Virus record (IMG/VR): IMGVR_UViG_3300005067_000025
Coordinates: 1-27,387 of that record
Direction: 5' to 3' (one strand)
DNA from: a virus
DNA length: 27,387 nucleotides
The position numbers and the translations under genes are program-made. Each line of letters opens with the position of its first letter. Position 1 is the stretch's first letter. Of the stretch, positions 8,221 through 15,598 are shown one piece after another. Under the pieces are notes generated by a model, which was not told the origin of the DNA, did no database searches, and saw nothing but the letters and a program-made list of their open reading frames with translations.

Positions 8221-8586
8221 TTAGATTTCGTCGGCGCTTTTGCCCTCGAAGCGGCAGCCGATGTTGCCTTCTCCGGTATTTCCAGTGCCTTCCGAGGCGT
8301 ACCAGGCGTCGCGCAGGCTGATGGTTTTGCCGTTGGCCAGTTCCAGGGTCACGGTCACGCCGTCCAGCTCCACAAAATCTGCCAGGTCCAGCTCCGCATA
8401 GTCCGTGATTTCGCCCTCGATGAACGGAATTTGCGGGGTTTCCTTGTAGCCCACGGTGCGCCCGTCGCTGGCAGTCATGCCTTCTCTCTTGCCTTTGCCC
8501 AGGTTGTAGGTGAAATCGCCTTTGGCCTGGAAAAGTTCGCCGTTGATGCGGAGGTAGATGATGCCGCCAATACGGTTGGAAGCCAT
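8221..8586 (-). CDS. Tail tube protein (Mu gpM-like)
   Basis: A 121-residue protein on the pattern of the Phage_tail_tube family (Mu gpM/gp40). It starts MASNRIGGIIYLRINGELF and contains GDFTYNLGKGKREGMTASDG (about residues 23-42), followed by beta-strand-rich sequence with a DLADFVELDGVTVTLELANG-like stretch. It builds the inner tube of the contractile tail. It directly follows the sheath gene in transcript order, and the chaperone gene follows 12 bases later. The size matches the family. Confident. Confidence 0.92.
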   Translation of the reverse strand: MASNRIGGIIYLRINGELFQAKGDFTYNLGKGKREGMTASDGRTVGYKETPQIPFIEGEITDYAELDLADFVELDGVTVTLELANGKTISLRDAWYASEGTGNTGEGNIGCRFEGKSADEI

Positions 8587-8632
8587 TTTGTTCTCCTTGT
8601 GTACGGAGGGCCTTGTGGCCCCCGGTCATGTG

Positions 8633-10099
8633 TTAGAGCAGGAACTGCATCTGGACGCCGGCCACGCGGAAACCGTTGATCAGGTCCGGGTTCAGACGGA
8701 TGTCCAGGCGTCCCCGATCAGAGACGTTGCGCTCGCAGATCATCGCCGCCTTGAAATAGTCCACGCCCTCGACCAGCCCGGCGGTCTCCCAGAGGCGGGC
8801 GCGGTTCACGACTTCCGCCTTCATGGTCTTGGGCGTGACCACTGCTTGGCCATCGCCGTAACGGGTTCCGTCCGAGGCGAGCTTGTGGCGCGGATATTTC
8901 AGCGCGATCATGGCCCGCAGGTCGTAGCGTAGATAGCCAAGCGTGAGCTTGGCATTCAAATTAAGATAGGCCGTGTCGTCCGCGCCAGCCGCGTTGGTCT
9001 TGTAGGTCGTGATCAGCCGCTCCACGCGCACGGTCCCGTCCTCGTCCACGGTGTGGGTCGAGATGCCGTCGTAGAGCAGCAGATTGCGCTCGGCGCGAGT
9101 GAAACGGTCCGCCTCGGCAGGCGCGAGCACGCCCTCCACCCCCAGCGTCTGGAACGGGCGGGCCGGGTCGACCTCTCCGTAGTACGCGGCCACGGCGCAA
9201 AGCCCGGCGGCCCACTCCCAGGGAGTGGTGGGCGAGGCCGTGCTGGACATGATGCTCAGGTGCGGGCTGTTACGGCTGTTACCGAGCGTGCCCAGGCCGG
9301 AAAGGTCCGAGGCGTCGGCGGCGATACAATGCCCTTCGATCTGCCGGAGCGGACCCCAGCGGTCGTCCAGCTCGGCCTCCAGGGCGGCGAGGCTCGTGGA
9401 GTCACGCCAGGGCACAGCCAGGAGGTGATACCAATCGTCGCCCAGGGCCGCGATGAGCTCGTCCAGATCCGGGTTGGCCGAGCCTCCGGACATGGCCACG
9501 ATCGCGGCGGTCAGCCCTGCAGGGGTGGACTCGTCGCTGGCGTAGTTCAGGCGCAGGTCGATGTCGTTCCCGCTGGTTCCCTTGTTTTTCGCGGTCAGGG
9601 TCAGCACTCCGGCGTCGGCAGCGGCGGTCACAGGCAGGCTCGTGGCGGCGGTCACGGCTGCGGCCAGGGCAGTAGCCACCTCGGCGGCGGTATCGTCCAC
9701 AGCCACGGCCACGCGCACACGCTGGCCGCCCACGTAAAGAGCAAGCGTGCCGGCAGCGGTGGCCGTGCCGGTCAGGGTCAGGGTTCCGCTGGCGGCCTGG
9801 GCCGACTCGTCGTCGTCCACAGCCATGCAATACAGCTCGGTGGTGCTGTTGTTGGCCAGGAAGGCCCCAGCCATGAGCGCGAGCTGAGAACCGGGACCGA
9901 AAGATGTTTTCGCGGTTTCCACGCTGGTGATGCGAGTCTTGACCAATGCGGCCACGCTGCCGGAGCTGGTGCGCTGTCCAGCCAGGAGCACGCGGTAGCG
10001 CTGGCCGCTGATGCCGCCCTGGGCCTGGGACGGGTCGAACTCGACATACACGCCGGGCGTGCGGATGTTCGAGGGGATTTCCAGAAATGAAATGGCCAT
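8633..10099 (-). CDS. Contractile tail sheath protein (Mu gpL-like)
   Basis: A 488-residue protein. The N-terminus contains the sheath signature FLEIPSNIRTPGVYVEFD (residues 5-22) and then QRYRVLLAGQ. The C-terminus has a segment on the theme LDIRLNPDLINGFRVAGV, typical of Mu-like sheath subunits whose C-terminal strand links to the neighbour. Length agrees with Mu gpL. This gene settles that the virion is a myovirus with a contractile tail. Start ATG 10099 lies 3 bases after the stop of the DUF2635 gene. The downstream gap before the tube gene (8587-8632) holds a small GGGCC-TTGT-GGCCC hairpin at 8608-8621, which may stabilise one of the two mRNAs. Confidence 0.95.
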   Translation of the reverse strand: MAISFLEIPSNIRTPGVYVEFDPSQAQGGISGQRYRVLLAGQRTSSGSVAALVKTRITSVETAKTSFGPGSQLALMAGAFLANNSTTELYCMAVDDDESAQAASGTLTLTGTATAAGTLALYVGGQRVRVAVAVDDTAAEVATALAAAVTAATSLPVTAAADAGVLTLTAKNKGTSGNDIDLRLNYASDESTPAGLTAAIVAMSGGSANPDLDELIAALGDDWYHLLAVPWRDSTSLAALEAELDDRWGPLRQIEGHCIAADASDLSGLGTLGNSRNSPHLSIMSSTASPTTPWEWAAGLCAVAAYYGEVDPARPFQTLGVEGVLAPAEADRFTRAERNLLLYDGISTHTVDEDGTVRVERLITTYKTNAAGADDTAYLNLNAKLTLGYLRYDLRAMIALKYPRHKLASDGTRYGDGQAVVTPKTMKAEVVNRARLWETAGLVEGVDYFKAAMICERNVSDRGRLDIRLNPDLINGFRVAGVQMQFLL

Positions 10100-10102
10100 G
10101 GC

Positions 10103-10273
10103 TTACGCCTCCTTTTTCTTGCTGCCGGGAGCGGCCTTCTCGACCTCGCCGCTCGTCAGCCGACGCAGCCAATAGCTGCTCTTTTCCACGCGCTTGCCCT
10201 CCAGGGACAGCGGCTCCTTGGTCACAGGGTCGAGCACGCGGCGACCGTCCACGGGCCTGATAAAAATCTTCAT
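10103..10273 (-). CDS. DUF2635 small tail protein (Mu gp38-like)
   Basis: A 56-residue gene that is easy to miss. It starts at ATG 10273, which overlaps the upstream stop as ATGA, and ends at TAA 10105-10103, 3 bases before the sheath ATG. The protein reads MKIFIRPVDGRRVLDPVTK, then a segment with KSSYWLRRLTSGEV, and ends in a Lys-rich tail. The pattern (R-P, G, V-DP-T, then S-YWLRRL-GDV) is that of DUF2635, which sits just before the sheath gene in Mu-like phages. Its molecular role is not known. Confident in family. Confidence 0.85.
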   Translation of the reverse strand: MKIFIRPVDGRRVLDPVTKEPLSLEGKRVEKSSYWLRRLTSGEVEKAAPGSKKKEA

Positions 10274-10812
10274 GCTTCAACCTCCTCAATTGGCAGTGTA
10301 ATTTTATCTTCCGCGTCAACATCTCCGTACGGATCGGGGGCCAGATCCCAGCCCACAACGGCAGTGCGGAAATCGTCCAGGGTCGGCTCGGGCTGCTCGG
10401 TGCGGTACTCCACGTCAAACGTGAGCATGGCCGCGCCTTTTCCTGGGTCGCTGTCGCGAGCAGGAACGAGCGTCACATTGGTCCCCCGGTAGACGAGATC
10501 GTCGCAGACGCCGCCCAGGAGCGGGTCCACAAGCAGCGCCTCCTCGACCTGGAGGCAAATCGTGTCCAGGGTGTCGTCCAGGGAATCGTCCTCCTGCGCG
10601 ATCACGTCCACGGCCAGGGTGGCGGTGCGGACGTAGGTCCGGGGCCGCGTCTGTCCGTCGTCCGCGCTCTCGTCCGTGACGTAGACGCCGATGGCCGGGA
10701 GCAGCCTTGCGTTGAGCGGACGGGTGCGCGAGGGATAGACGCGCGGTCCGGCATCGGTCGCTCCGGAGAGCGCGGCCACGGCAGCGGCGCGGATCAGGCT
10801 ACGAGGATGCAT
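10270..10812 (-). CDS. Minor tail protein / tail terminator, gpU- or gp37-like
   Basis: A 180-residue protein when started at ATG 10812 (MHPRSLIRAAAVAAL); the frame is open a little further, but this ATG fits better, overlapping the end of the upstream gene by 14 bases. The sequence contains RVYPSRTRPLNARLLPAIGV and YVRTATLAVDVIAQ, the pattern of lambda gpU / Mu gp37 type proteins, which form the ring that ends tail polymerisation and joins it to the head. It precedes DUF2635 and the sheath gene as gp37 does in Mu. The function is inferred from fold-like pattern and position. Confidence 0.72.
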   Translation of the reverse strand: MHPRSLIRAAAVAALSGATDAGPRVYPSRTRPLNARLLPAIGVYVTDESADDGQTRPRTYVRTATLAVDVIAQEDDSLDDTLDTICLQVEEALLVDPLLGGVCDDLVYRGTNVTLVPARDSDPGKGAAMLTFDVEYRTEQPEPTLDDFRTAVVGWDLAPDPYGDVDAEDKITLPIEEVEA

Positions 10813-11128
10813 GGACCACCTCACGCAGACGCAGCATCCAGACGCCGGGATCCTCGCGCTGCGGCTCGATGACCTCGTACTCGCCGCTGTCCATCACCAC
10901 GCGGTCGCCCACGTCCGGGTCCAGCGGCAGGTCAGCCATGCGCAGGCGCAGCACGGGCTGCGTGCTCGCGACGTAGGATTCCCCGTCCGTGTCGATGGCG
11001 AGGTATTCCCGATCGAAAAGACCGCTGACGAAGAACGTCTCCGCGCCGTCCGGGCGGTATTCCACGTCCTCCTCCCAGTCGCCCCAGATCGTCCCCAGGT
11101 CGGCCACGCTGTCGGATTTGATGCTCAT
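10799..11128 (-). CDS. Head-tail joining protein (lambda FII-like)
   Basis: A 109-residue acidic protein beginning MSIKSDSVADLGTIWGDWEE, with a beta-rich middle and end (DPDVGDRVVMDSGEYEVIEP at about residues 73-92, then GVWMLRLREVVH). Size and the 'GD-V-GEYEV' theme resemble the lambda FII / head-tail attachment family, which forms the connector surface. ATG 11128 overlaps the end of the GPZ-like gene (ATGA), and the next gene encodes the likely tail terminator, so a connector role fits. Family call is moderate, since short beta proteins of this class look alike. Confidence 0.62.
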   Translation of the reverse strand: MSIKSDSVADLGTIWGDWEEDVEYRPDGAETFFVSGLFDREYLAIDTDGESYVASTQPVLRLRMADLPLDPDVGDRVVMDSGEYEVIEPQREDPGVWMLRLREVVHASS

Positions 11129-11715
11129 CGCAACCCCGCTTTTTTCAATTCTCGGTCCGCCTCGTGCTCCAGGTTTTTCCAGAGCCGGTCGTTGACCCGG
11201 TCCGTGATGCGCTCGTCCACGGTGTCGCGCTGCAAATAAGGCAGAAAGGTCGGACCGTAGAGCTCTCGTATGGGCAAAGATTTTTTGGACGTGCGCTCGT
11301 AGATGCCGACATGGCCGGACCCCATCCTAGCCACGAAGACCTTGTGCAGTTTTTTGCGCCCGCCGGACGCAAGCACGCGCACGGTGACTCCGGGTTTACC
11401 TTGGGCCGGTCGCGTGGTGCGCGGCGCGCGCGGCAACGCGTTGAAGCTGACCAGGGGGATCGACCGCGCCGTTCGGATTTTGAGTCGCGCTTCAGGGTTG
11501 CGCTTGTGAGCTTTGATCACGCGCATGGTCCCGCGCACGTCCTTGGCCTTGACCGCATAGCGGCTTCGCACCTCGGCGGTGACCTCCGTGCGCAGCCCCG
11601 TGATGGTCTTGTTCAGAGCGCGGGCAGCAGCGGCGGGCAGGTCGCTGATGACCTTTTCCAGATGCGGGCGCAGCGCAATGAGGTCCTCAGCGTCAGCGAT
11701 GAAGCGCAGGCTCAT
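11125..11715 (-). CDS. GPZ-like minor tail / tail completion protein
   Basis: A 196-residue, strongly basic protein. It begins MSLRFIADAEDLIALRPHL and has a helical N-terminus with the family-like ARALNKTITGLRTEV, then RYAVKAKDVRGTMRV (about residues 30-66), then a Gly/Lys-rich middle with HKVFVARMGSGHVGIYER. This follows the prophage minor tail protein Z family, made to complete tails and join them to heads. It is flanked by Rz1 upstream (ATGA overlap) and the FII-like gene downstream. Confident in family. Confidence 0.85.
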   Translation of the reverse strand: MSLRFIADAEDLIALRPHLEKVISDLPAAAARALNKTITGLRTEVTAEVRSRYAVKAKDVRGTMRVIKAHKRNPEARLKIRTARSIPLVSFNALPRAPRTTRPAQGKPGVTVRVLASGGRKKLHKVFVARMGSGHVGIYERTSKKSLPIRELYGPTFLPYLQRDTVDERITDRVNDRLWKNLEHEADRELKKAGLR

Positions 11716-11978
11716 GGCAGCCCCTCCGTGCTTTCACGGATGGCGGCCTTGTCCGCGTTGGCGCGGAGCAGGGCAGCGCGCAGATCCTCGGCGTAGCGAA
11801 GCAAATCCTCATTGACCTCGCACGGGTCGCAGACGGGAACAGGGGTCGGCATGAGCAGATGCCGAGGCGGGCGGACGTGGATGATCTGGGGCACGGTGAC
11901 CACCTCATTCCTGCCGGAGCAAGCCGCGCACGGCAGCAGGCAGAGCAACAGCAGCCCAATCCCGAGCGGTTTCGTCAT
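11712..11978 (-). CDS. Rz1-like outer membrane spanin lipoprotein
   Basis: An 88-residue protein with a lipoprotein signal: MTKPLGIGLLLLCLLPCAAC, with the lipid-acceptor Cys likely at residue 20, followed by SGRNEVVTVPQ and a Pro-rich segment. This is the o-spanin partner of Rz, which joins inner and outer membranes and fuses them in the last step of lysis. Its first 74 bases overlap the end of Rz in another frame, the usual overlapping arrangement. A GGAGG ribosome site precedes the ATG. An o-spanin also implies a Gram-negative host. Confidence 0.82.
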   Translation of the reverse strand: MTKPLGIGLLLLCLLPCAACSGRNEVVTVPQIIHVRPPRHLLMPTPVPVCDPCEVNEDLLRYAEDLRAALLRANADKAAIRESTEGLP

Positions 11979-12306
11979 GGCGTTTGGCCTCCTTCCAGCG
12001 GCGGCGCAACTCGTCGCGCTGGGCTGATGTCTTCTTGAGCTGGGCGTCGCGGGCGGCCAGGGCGCTGTCCAGCCGAGCCGCCTCGTCCGTCAGCGCGGTG
12101 AGCGCGGCCTGCGCGGCCTGTTGCCCGGCGCGCAGGCTGGCGATGCGCTGTTCGGCCTGGGCCACGTCCGCCCGCAGGCTCGCGCGCGACCAAAACAGCC
12201 AGCCCACCAGCGCGGCCACGGCCACGCCGCCGATAATGAGGGCACAGGTCTTGGCGGACGAACCGGACATCCATCCCCAGGCCGTGGACAGCAGCGCTCC
12301 GATCAT
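11905..12306 (-). CDS. Rz-like inner membrane spanin
   Basis: A 133-residue protein with one N-terminal membrane segment (about residues 20-40, CALIIGGVAVAALVGWLFW) followed by a long Ala/Glu/Arg-rich coiled coil (about 45-115). This is the shape of the i-spanin Rz. It starts at ATG 12306, overlapping the end of the endolysin gene as ATGA, and its end overlaps Rz1 in a second frame. Together with the holin and endolysin genes it makes a full lysis cassette. The sequence itself is poorly conserved in this family, so the call rests on topology and context. Confidence 0.85.
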   Translation of the reverse strand: MIGALLSTAWGWMSGSSAKTCALIIGGVAVAALVGWLFWSRASLRADVAQAEQRIASLRAGQQAAQAALTALTDEAARLDSALAARDAQLKKTSAQRDELRRRWKEAKRHDETARDWAAVALPAAVRGLLRQE

Positions 12307-12776
12307 GACGTTCCTCCGGCGAGCGGCGTTTCAAAGAGGGCGCGCTCTGCGGCCCGGCGCTCCACCAGGCCGGGCAAAACCCGGCCCCCGGCCTTGTTCC
12401 AGCGCGGGAATTCCAGGCCCGCCCCAAAGAAATCTTCGTCGTGGATCTTGCGCAGCAGCTTGGATGTCCGGAGCGCGGCCAGCCCGACGTTGTAGGCGAA
12501 GCTGACCAGTGCGGAAAACTGATTTTCGTTGAGGCCCAGGCCGCGCGTCATGTGGGCGACGCCTTGTTCAACGCGGGCCAAATCGGCGCGGAGCAGATCC
12601 TCGGCGCGGGCTTCGTCGATCTGTGCGCCCTGGTGCACGTCCGGTCCGGTGTGGCCGTAGCCGATGGTCCAGACATGGGCAGGGCAGAGATAGGCCCGTA
12701 GCCGCAGGCCTTCGAACTGCTTGATGATTCGCAAGCCTTCGTCATTGATGCGCAGAGGCTGGTCAAAATCTGGCAT
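12303..12776 (-). CDS. Endolysin, phage lysozyme / muramidase (GH24)
   Basis: A 157-residue GH24 lysozyme that cuts the glycan strands of peptidoglycan. The catalytic Glu lies in GLRIIKQFEGLRL (E22), followed by YLCPAHVWTIGYGHTGPDVH (residues 29-48), with Thr37 in the usual TIGYGHT. The position of the Asp of T4 lysozyme is taken by Cys31, as in the P22-type members of this family. The second conserved block is LGLNENQFSALVSFAYNVG (about 81-99), followed by LPGLVERRAAERALF. No signal or anchor helix is seen, so export should depend on the holin encoded just before it (14-base overlap). Confidence 0.94.
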   Translation of the reverse strand: MPDFDQPLRINDEGLRIIKQFEGLRLRAYLCPAHVWTIGYGHTGPDVHQGAQIDEARAEDLLRADLARVEQGVAHMTRGLGLNENQFSALVSFAYNVGLAALRTSKLLRKIHDEDFFGAGLEFPRWNKAGGRVLPGLVERRAAERALFETPLAGGTS

Positions 12777-13257
12777 TGCCCACCTCCGTGCAGTCCCCGC
12801 GCGTCATGCCCCGGCGATAATTGCGCACGCGCGCCAGCAGCCCCGCAGGGAGGATGCCGGGGTGCAGGCTGGCAATATGATTGCAGGCGGAGAGAAATTC
12901 CCCGAGCGCGAGGTACAGGATAAACAGGGCGCGCACAGGGCTGTCGAGAAACGGCAGCCCCCCCACGGCCAGGTCCAGCAGATTGGCCACCATGATCACC
13001 AACCCGTACAGCAAAATTTTGTACAGCCCCCCGCGAAAGCGGGCGGCAGAGAGCTGCTCGTCCCGCCAGGCCAGGCCAAACCCCAGGGCAAAGTCCAGGG
13101 CGTAGAGCACAACCAAGGCCGTGAGCGCCTCGCCCCAGCCGCCCAAAAGCCAGCTCAGGGTCGATCCGGCGCAGGCCCAGAGCGCCCGCCAGGAGAATTC
13201 GGCGCAAAGGTCGTGCAGCCTTGTCGCGGCCTCGGTCATGATCACACTCAAATCCAT
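12763..13257 (-). CDS. Phage holin (holin 4 / toxin-secretion-type family)
   Basis: A 164-residue membrane protein with about three hydrophobic segments: near residues 40-60 (GEALTALVVLYALDFALGFG), 78-100 (LYKILLYGLVIMVANLLDLA) and 105-125. The pattern DFALGFGLAWRDEQLSAARF then GGLYKILLY is that of the phage_holin_4 family. Holins form the timed hole in the inner membrane that lets the endolysin out. It is the first gene of the lysis cassette, directly upstream of the endolysin gene. Start ATG 13257 follows an 86-base gap after the capsid gene that holds a strong hairpin. Confidence 0.88.
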   Translation of the reverse strand: MDLSVIMTEAATRLHDLCAEFSWRALWACAGSTLSWLLGGWGEALTALVVLYALDFALGFGLAWRDEQLSAARFRGGLYKILLYGLVIMVANLLDLAVGGLPFLDSPVRALFILYLALGEFLSACNHIASLHPGILPAGLLARVRNYRRGMTRGDCTEVGNARF

Positions 13258-13282
13258 GCTGCGCTCCGCTGTTGCGGTGGTG

Positions 13283-13327
13283 CCGGTCCGCGAACGCCAA
13301 GGGTGGGATGCGGCGTCCGCAGACCGG
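13283..13327. repeat. Strong inverted repeat between capsid and lysis genes
   Basis: Two 16-base arms (13283-13298 and 13312-13327) pair along their whole length with two G-U wobbles and a 13-base loop. They sit in the 86-base gap between the capsid stop (13344) and the holin start (13257). No T-run follows on the minus strand, so it is not a classical terminator. It may protect the capsid mRNA 3' end or reduce read-through into the lysis genes. Confidence 0.7.
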
Positions 13328-13343
13328 CGGTTTCGGAGGGTCT

Positions 13344-14342
13344 CTAGCTGGTCTTGATCCCGGTGATCACGTAGCCGCAGTTTTTGGAGATGTCGCTCTT
13401 GACGTTGCCGTCATCGCCGTAGGACTTGAGCAGGCGCACGTCGATGTCGTGCCGCACGCGGATGATCGCGCTGCGAGTCTGCTCTTCGTAGTATTCTTCA
13501 ACGATCAGCTCGCTGGTGCTGCCCTCGTTCCAGAGGAAGGTGCGTGCGATGCTCGGCTCGGTGATGTCCGAGCCGGGGTCGGCCACGCGGGCGAGCACGG
13601 CCACGGTGTCCGGCCAGATGTCCTGGAGGTCGGGATTCTTTCCGCGCTTCGCGCCGTTCTGGAGCGCACCGGCCAGGACGATGGGGATGTCCAGGTAAGC
13701 TTCCAGATGCGTCAGCCCGATGCTCCCGGTGCGCTTGGTGTCCGGAAAAATGTAGTAGACTGCGTCAATGACTTTTTTGATCTTGATCAAATCCAGGTAG
13801 GTCGGCCAGGAGATGACTAGACGATTGTAGACGATGCCCTTCTTCCGACCGACTTCGCGGGCGGCGTCGATGTCCGCCTTGGGGTCGGCGGCGTCGGGCA
13901 CGTCCCACTTCGCGGCAGCGGCGCTGTTCAGAAAGTTCGACGCTTTGGTGATTTTCCCGGCCACCTCGATTTCGTAGGCCCGGAGCACCTTGCCCATGCA
14001 CAGGTCCAGGGCGGCGGCGTCCATGTCCACGACCGAGCGGTAGATGGCCTTGAACCGGTCGTCAACGGGCTGCTCATGGCCGCGCTCGCGGCAGGAGTAG
14101 TGCCCGATCTCAAAGGTCTCGGTGCTGCGGCTGTAGCCGGAACCGGAGGCGCGGTGGACGCTTTCCACGTTGAACGCGGACGCAGCCGGGAGCACGGGAA
14201 AATCCGCGCTCTGCGTGGCGACCGGGAAATAAGGGGCAATCATGCTGGCCACGAATCCCTGGGCCGGGGCGGCGGACATGGTCTCGTGAACCATAACCGC
14301 GAGGTCGGGCCGCAGTCTCGCTTTGCCGCTATTGGGAATCAT
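13344..14342 (-). CDS. Major capsid protein (lambda gpE family)
   Basis: A 332-residue protein on the pattern of the Phage_cap_E family, HK97-fold shell proteins. The N-terminal part holds PAQGFVASMIAPYFPVATQS (about residues 26-45); the middle contains FNSAAAAKWDVPDAADPKAD-like sequence and GIVYNRLVISWPTYLDL (about 188-204); the end has ARTFLWNEGSTSELIVEEYY. It is preceded by portal, protease/scaffold and decoration genes, as in lambda. Length is close to lambda gpE (341). Start ATG 14342 lies 17 bases after the decoration gene. Confident. Confidence 0.93.
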   Translation of the reverse strand: MIPNSGKARLRPDLAVMVHETMSAAPAQGFVASMIAPYFPVATQSADFPVLPAASAFNVESVHRASGSGYSRSTETFEIGHYSCRERGHEQPVDDRFKAIYRSVVDMDAAALDLCMGKVLRAYEIEVAGKITKASNFLNSAAAAKWDVPDAADPKADIDAAREVGRKKGIVYNRLVISWPTYLDLIKIKKVIDAVYYIFPDTKRTGSIGLTHLEAYLDIPIVLAGALQNGAKRGKNPDLQDIWPDTVAVLARVADPGSDITEPSIARTFLWNEGSTSELIVEEYYEEQTRSAIIRVRHDIDVRLLKSYGDDGNVKSDISKNCGYVITGIKTS

Positions 14343-14359
14343 ATTCGTTCTCCTTGCGG

Positions 14360-15103
14360 TTATTCGGTAACGGTAATGATGACGCCGCTGCCGGAGGGCT
14401 GGACCAGGATCACGTCGCCGTCATCGGTGGCGGCTTCGAGAGCCGTGCCGATGCGCACCCAGTCTCCGGCCGCCGTGGGCAAAGCCTGGACCTTGCCGCT
14501 TGCGGCGGCAAAGACGGACTCGCCCAGGGTCACGGTTCCGGCGGCGATCATGGGCAGGGGCAGCTGCCCGCCGAAGGTCCGCAGCGACACGGGCGCATCG
14601 GCAGCTGCAGCGGCGAGAGCCGAGCCGACGCCAAGGGCGGACGCGGTGGCCGCGACGAGCTTGCCGGATCCGTTGACATCGAGCCGCAGCCCCGGGGGCA
14701 CCTCCTGCCCGGCGAGCAGGGAGCCGGGAGCCAGTCCGCCCACCTCGGTGGGCATGATCTCCACGAGGTCGCCGTCAGCGGTGGCGGACTCCAGGGCCGT
14801 GCCGATGCGCACCCAGTCCCCGGCCGCCGCGGGCAGGGCCTGGACCTTGCCGCTTGCGGCGGCAAAGACGGACTCGCCCAGGGCAAAAGCTCCGGCAGCG
14901 ACCATGAGCATGGTGCCGGGCTTGTTCCAGTACGCCACGCCGCAGGCCTTCTGCGCGTCGGTGTCGTACTTGGCCACGCCGATGCCGGGCTCGCACGCCC
15001 CGGCGTAGACCAGGTTTCCGTCCGCATCGAGGGCGACGCGGCGACCTTCCAGCAGGTCCACGGCGGCGATGTGCGCGCCGATGCCGGTATCTTTCCAGCT
15101 CAT
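14360..15103 (-). CDS. Capsid decoration / cement protein with internal duplication (DUF2190-like)
   Basis: A 247-residue Gly/Ala-rich protein. It reads MSWKDTGIGAHIAAVDLLEG, RRVALDADGNLVYAGAC and continues as a DUF2190-type capsid cement protein. The block FxLGESVFAAASGKVQALP, then AAGDWVRIGTALE occurs twice (about residues 72-119 and 194-241), so the protein carries two copies of one beta domain. The underlying DNA repeats (14414-14552 and 14768-14906) are close to 89 % identical by hand count. It occupies the place of gpD between scaffold and capsid genes in lambda. Function by family and position; the duplication is seen directly. Confidence 0.82.
   Translation of the reverse strand: MSWKDTGIGAHIAAVDLLEGRRVALDADGNLVYAGACEPGIGVAKYDTDAQKACGVAYWNKPGTMLMVAAGAFALGESVFAAASGKVQALPAAAGDWVRIGTALESATADGDLVEIMPTEVGGLAPGSLLAGQEVPPGLRLDVNGSGKLVAATASALGVGSALAAAAADAPVSLRTFGGQLPLPMIAAGTVTLGESVFAAASGKVQALPTAAGDWVRIGTALEAATDDGDVILVQPSGSGVIITVTE
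14414..14552. repeat. Direct repeat, copy 1 (inside decoration gene)
   Basis: This 139-base stretch is repeated at 14768-14906 with 16 mismatches and no gaps by hand alignment, including an identical run of over 40 bases. It encodes the duplicated domain of the decoration protein. Confidence 0.9.
14768..14906. repeat. Direct repeat, copy 2 (inside decoration gene)
   Basis: Second copy of the 139-base repeat that starts at 14414. The two copies are in the same orientation and same frame, 354 bases apart, so the spacing keeps the reading frame. Confidence 0.9.
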
Positions 15104-15106
15104 GGC

Positions 15107-15598
15107 CTAGCTCCTTTCCCGGCTGGCCAGCCAGGCGCTGTGCACTTCGGGATGTTTGCGGCCCATGGCGAGCACCGCCTCGCTGCCGGAGCAGCCCGTA
15201 GCCTTGCGATGCTCGGCAACAAGGGCCATGAAGTCGGCGGGCTTGCCGCTCGCGGCGGCCTTGCCGTCCTGCCCCACGCTGTCGGCGAGGCTTTCCTGCA
15301 TGGCCTTGAGGGCGCTGCCACGGCCACTGCGCTCGGCCTGGAGCGCGGCCTTGTAGAAAGCCGCAGGCTCGGTTCCTTCCGTGATGGCCTGGAGCGCGGC
15401 CGGGGAGTCGCCCCCGGCCTCCAGGATTTCGGCCACGCGGGCGCGTTCGGCCTGGACGCCCTCGGCGTGCAGGCTGTCGGCCAGCAAAGGATTCTCGGCC
15501 TTGAGCTGCTCGGCGGTGATTGCCGAGAGGGTCACGGCTCCGGAGCCACTTTCAAGCTGGGCTCCGGGGCCACCGGGGAGAGTGGTTCCGGCGGGCAT
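15107..15598 (-). CDS. Nested scaffold protein (lambda Nu3-like internal start)
   Basis: Within the protease gene and in the same frame, an ATG at 15598 is preceded by AGGAGG at the right distance (AGGAGGCAGATATG). The product would be 163 residues, beginning MPAGTTLPGGPGAQLESG and continuing as Glu/Ala-rich helix with AITAEQLKAENPLLADSL. This mirrors lambda, where the Nu3 scaffold is made from an internal start of gene C. The scaffold guides shell assembly and is then removed by the protease. The ribosome site is seen; expression of the separate product is inferred. Confidence 0.72.
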   Translation of the reverse strand: MPAGTTLPGGPGAQLESGSGAVTLSAITAEQLKAENPLLADSLHAEGVQAERARVAEILEAGGDSPAALQAITEGTEPAAFYKAALQAERSGRGSALKAMQESLADSVGQDGKAAASGKPADFMALVAEHRKATGCSGSEAVLAMGRKHPEVHSAWLASRERS

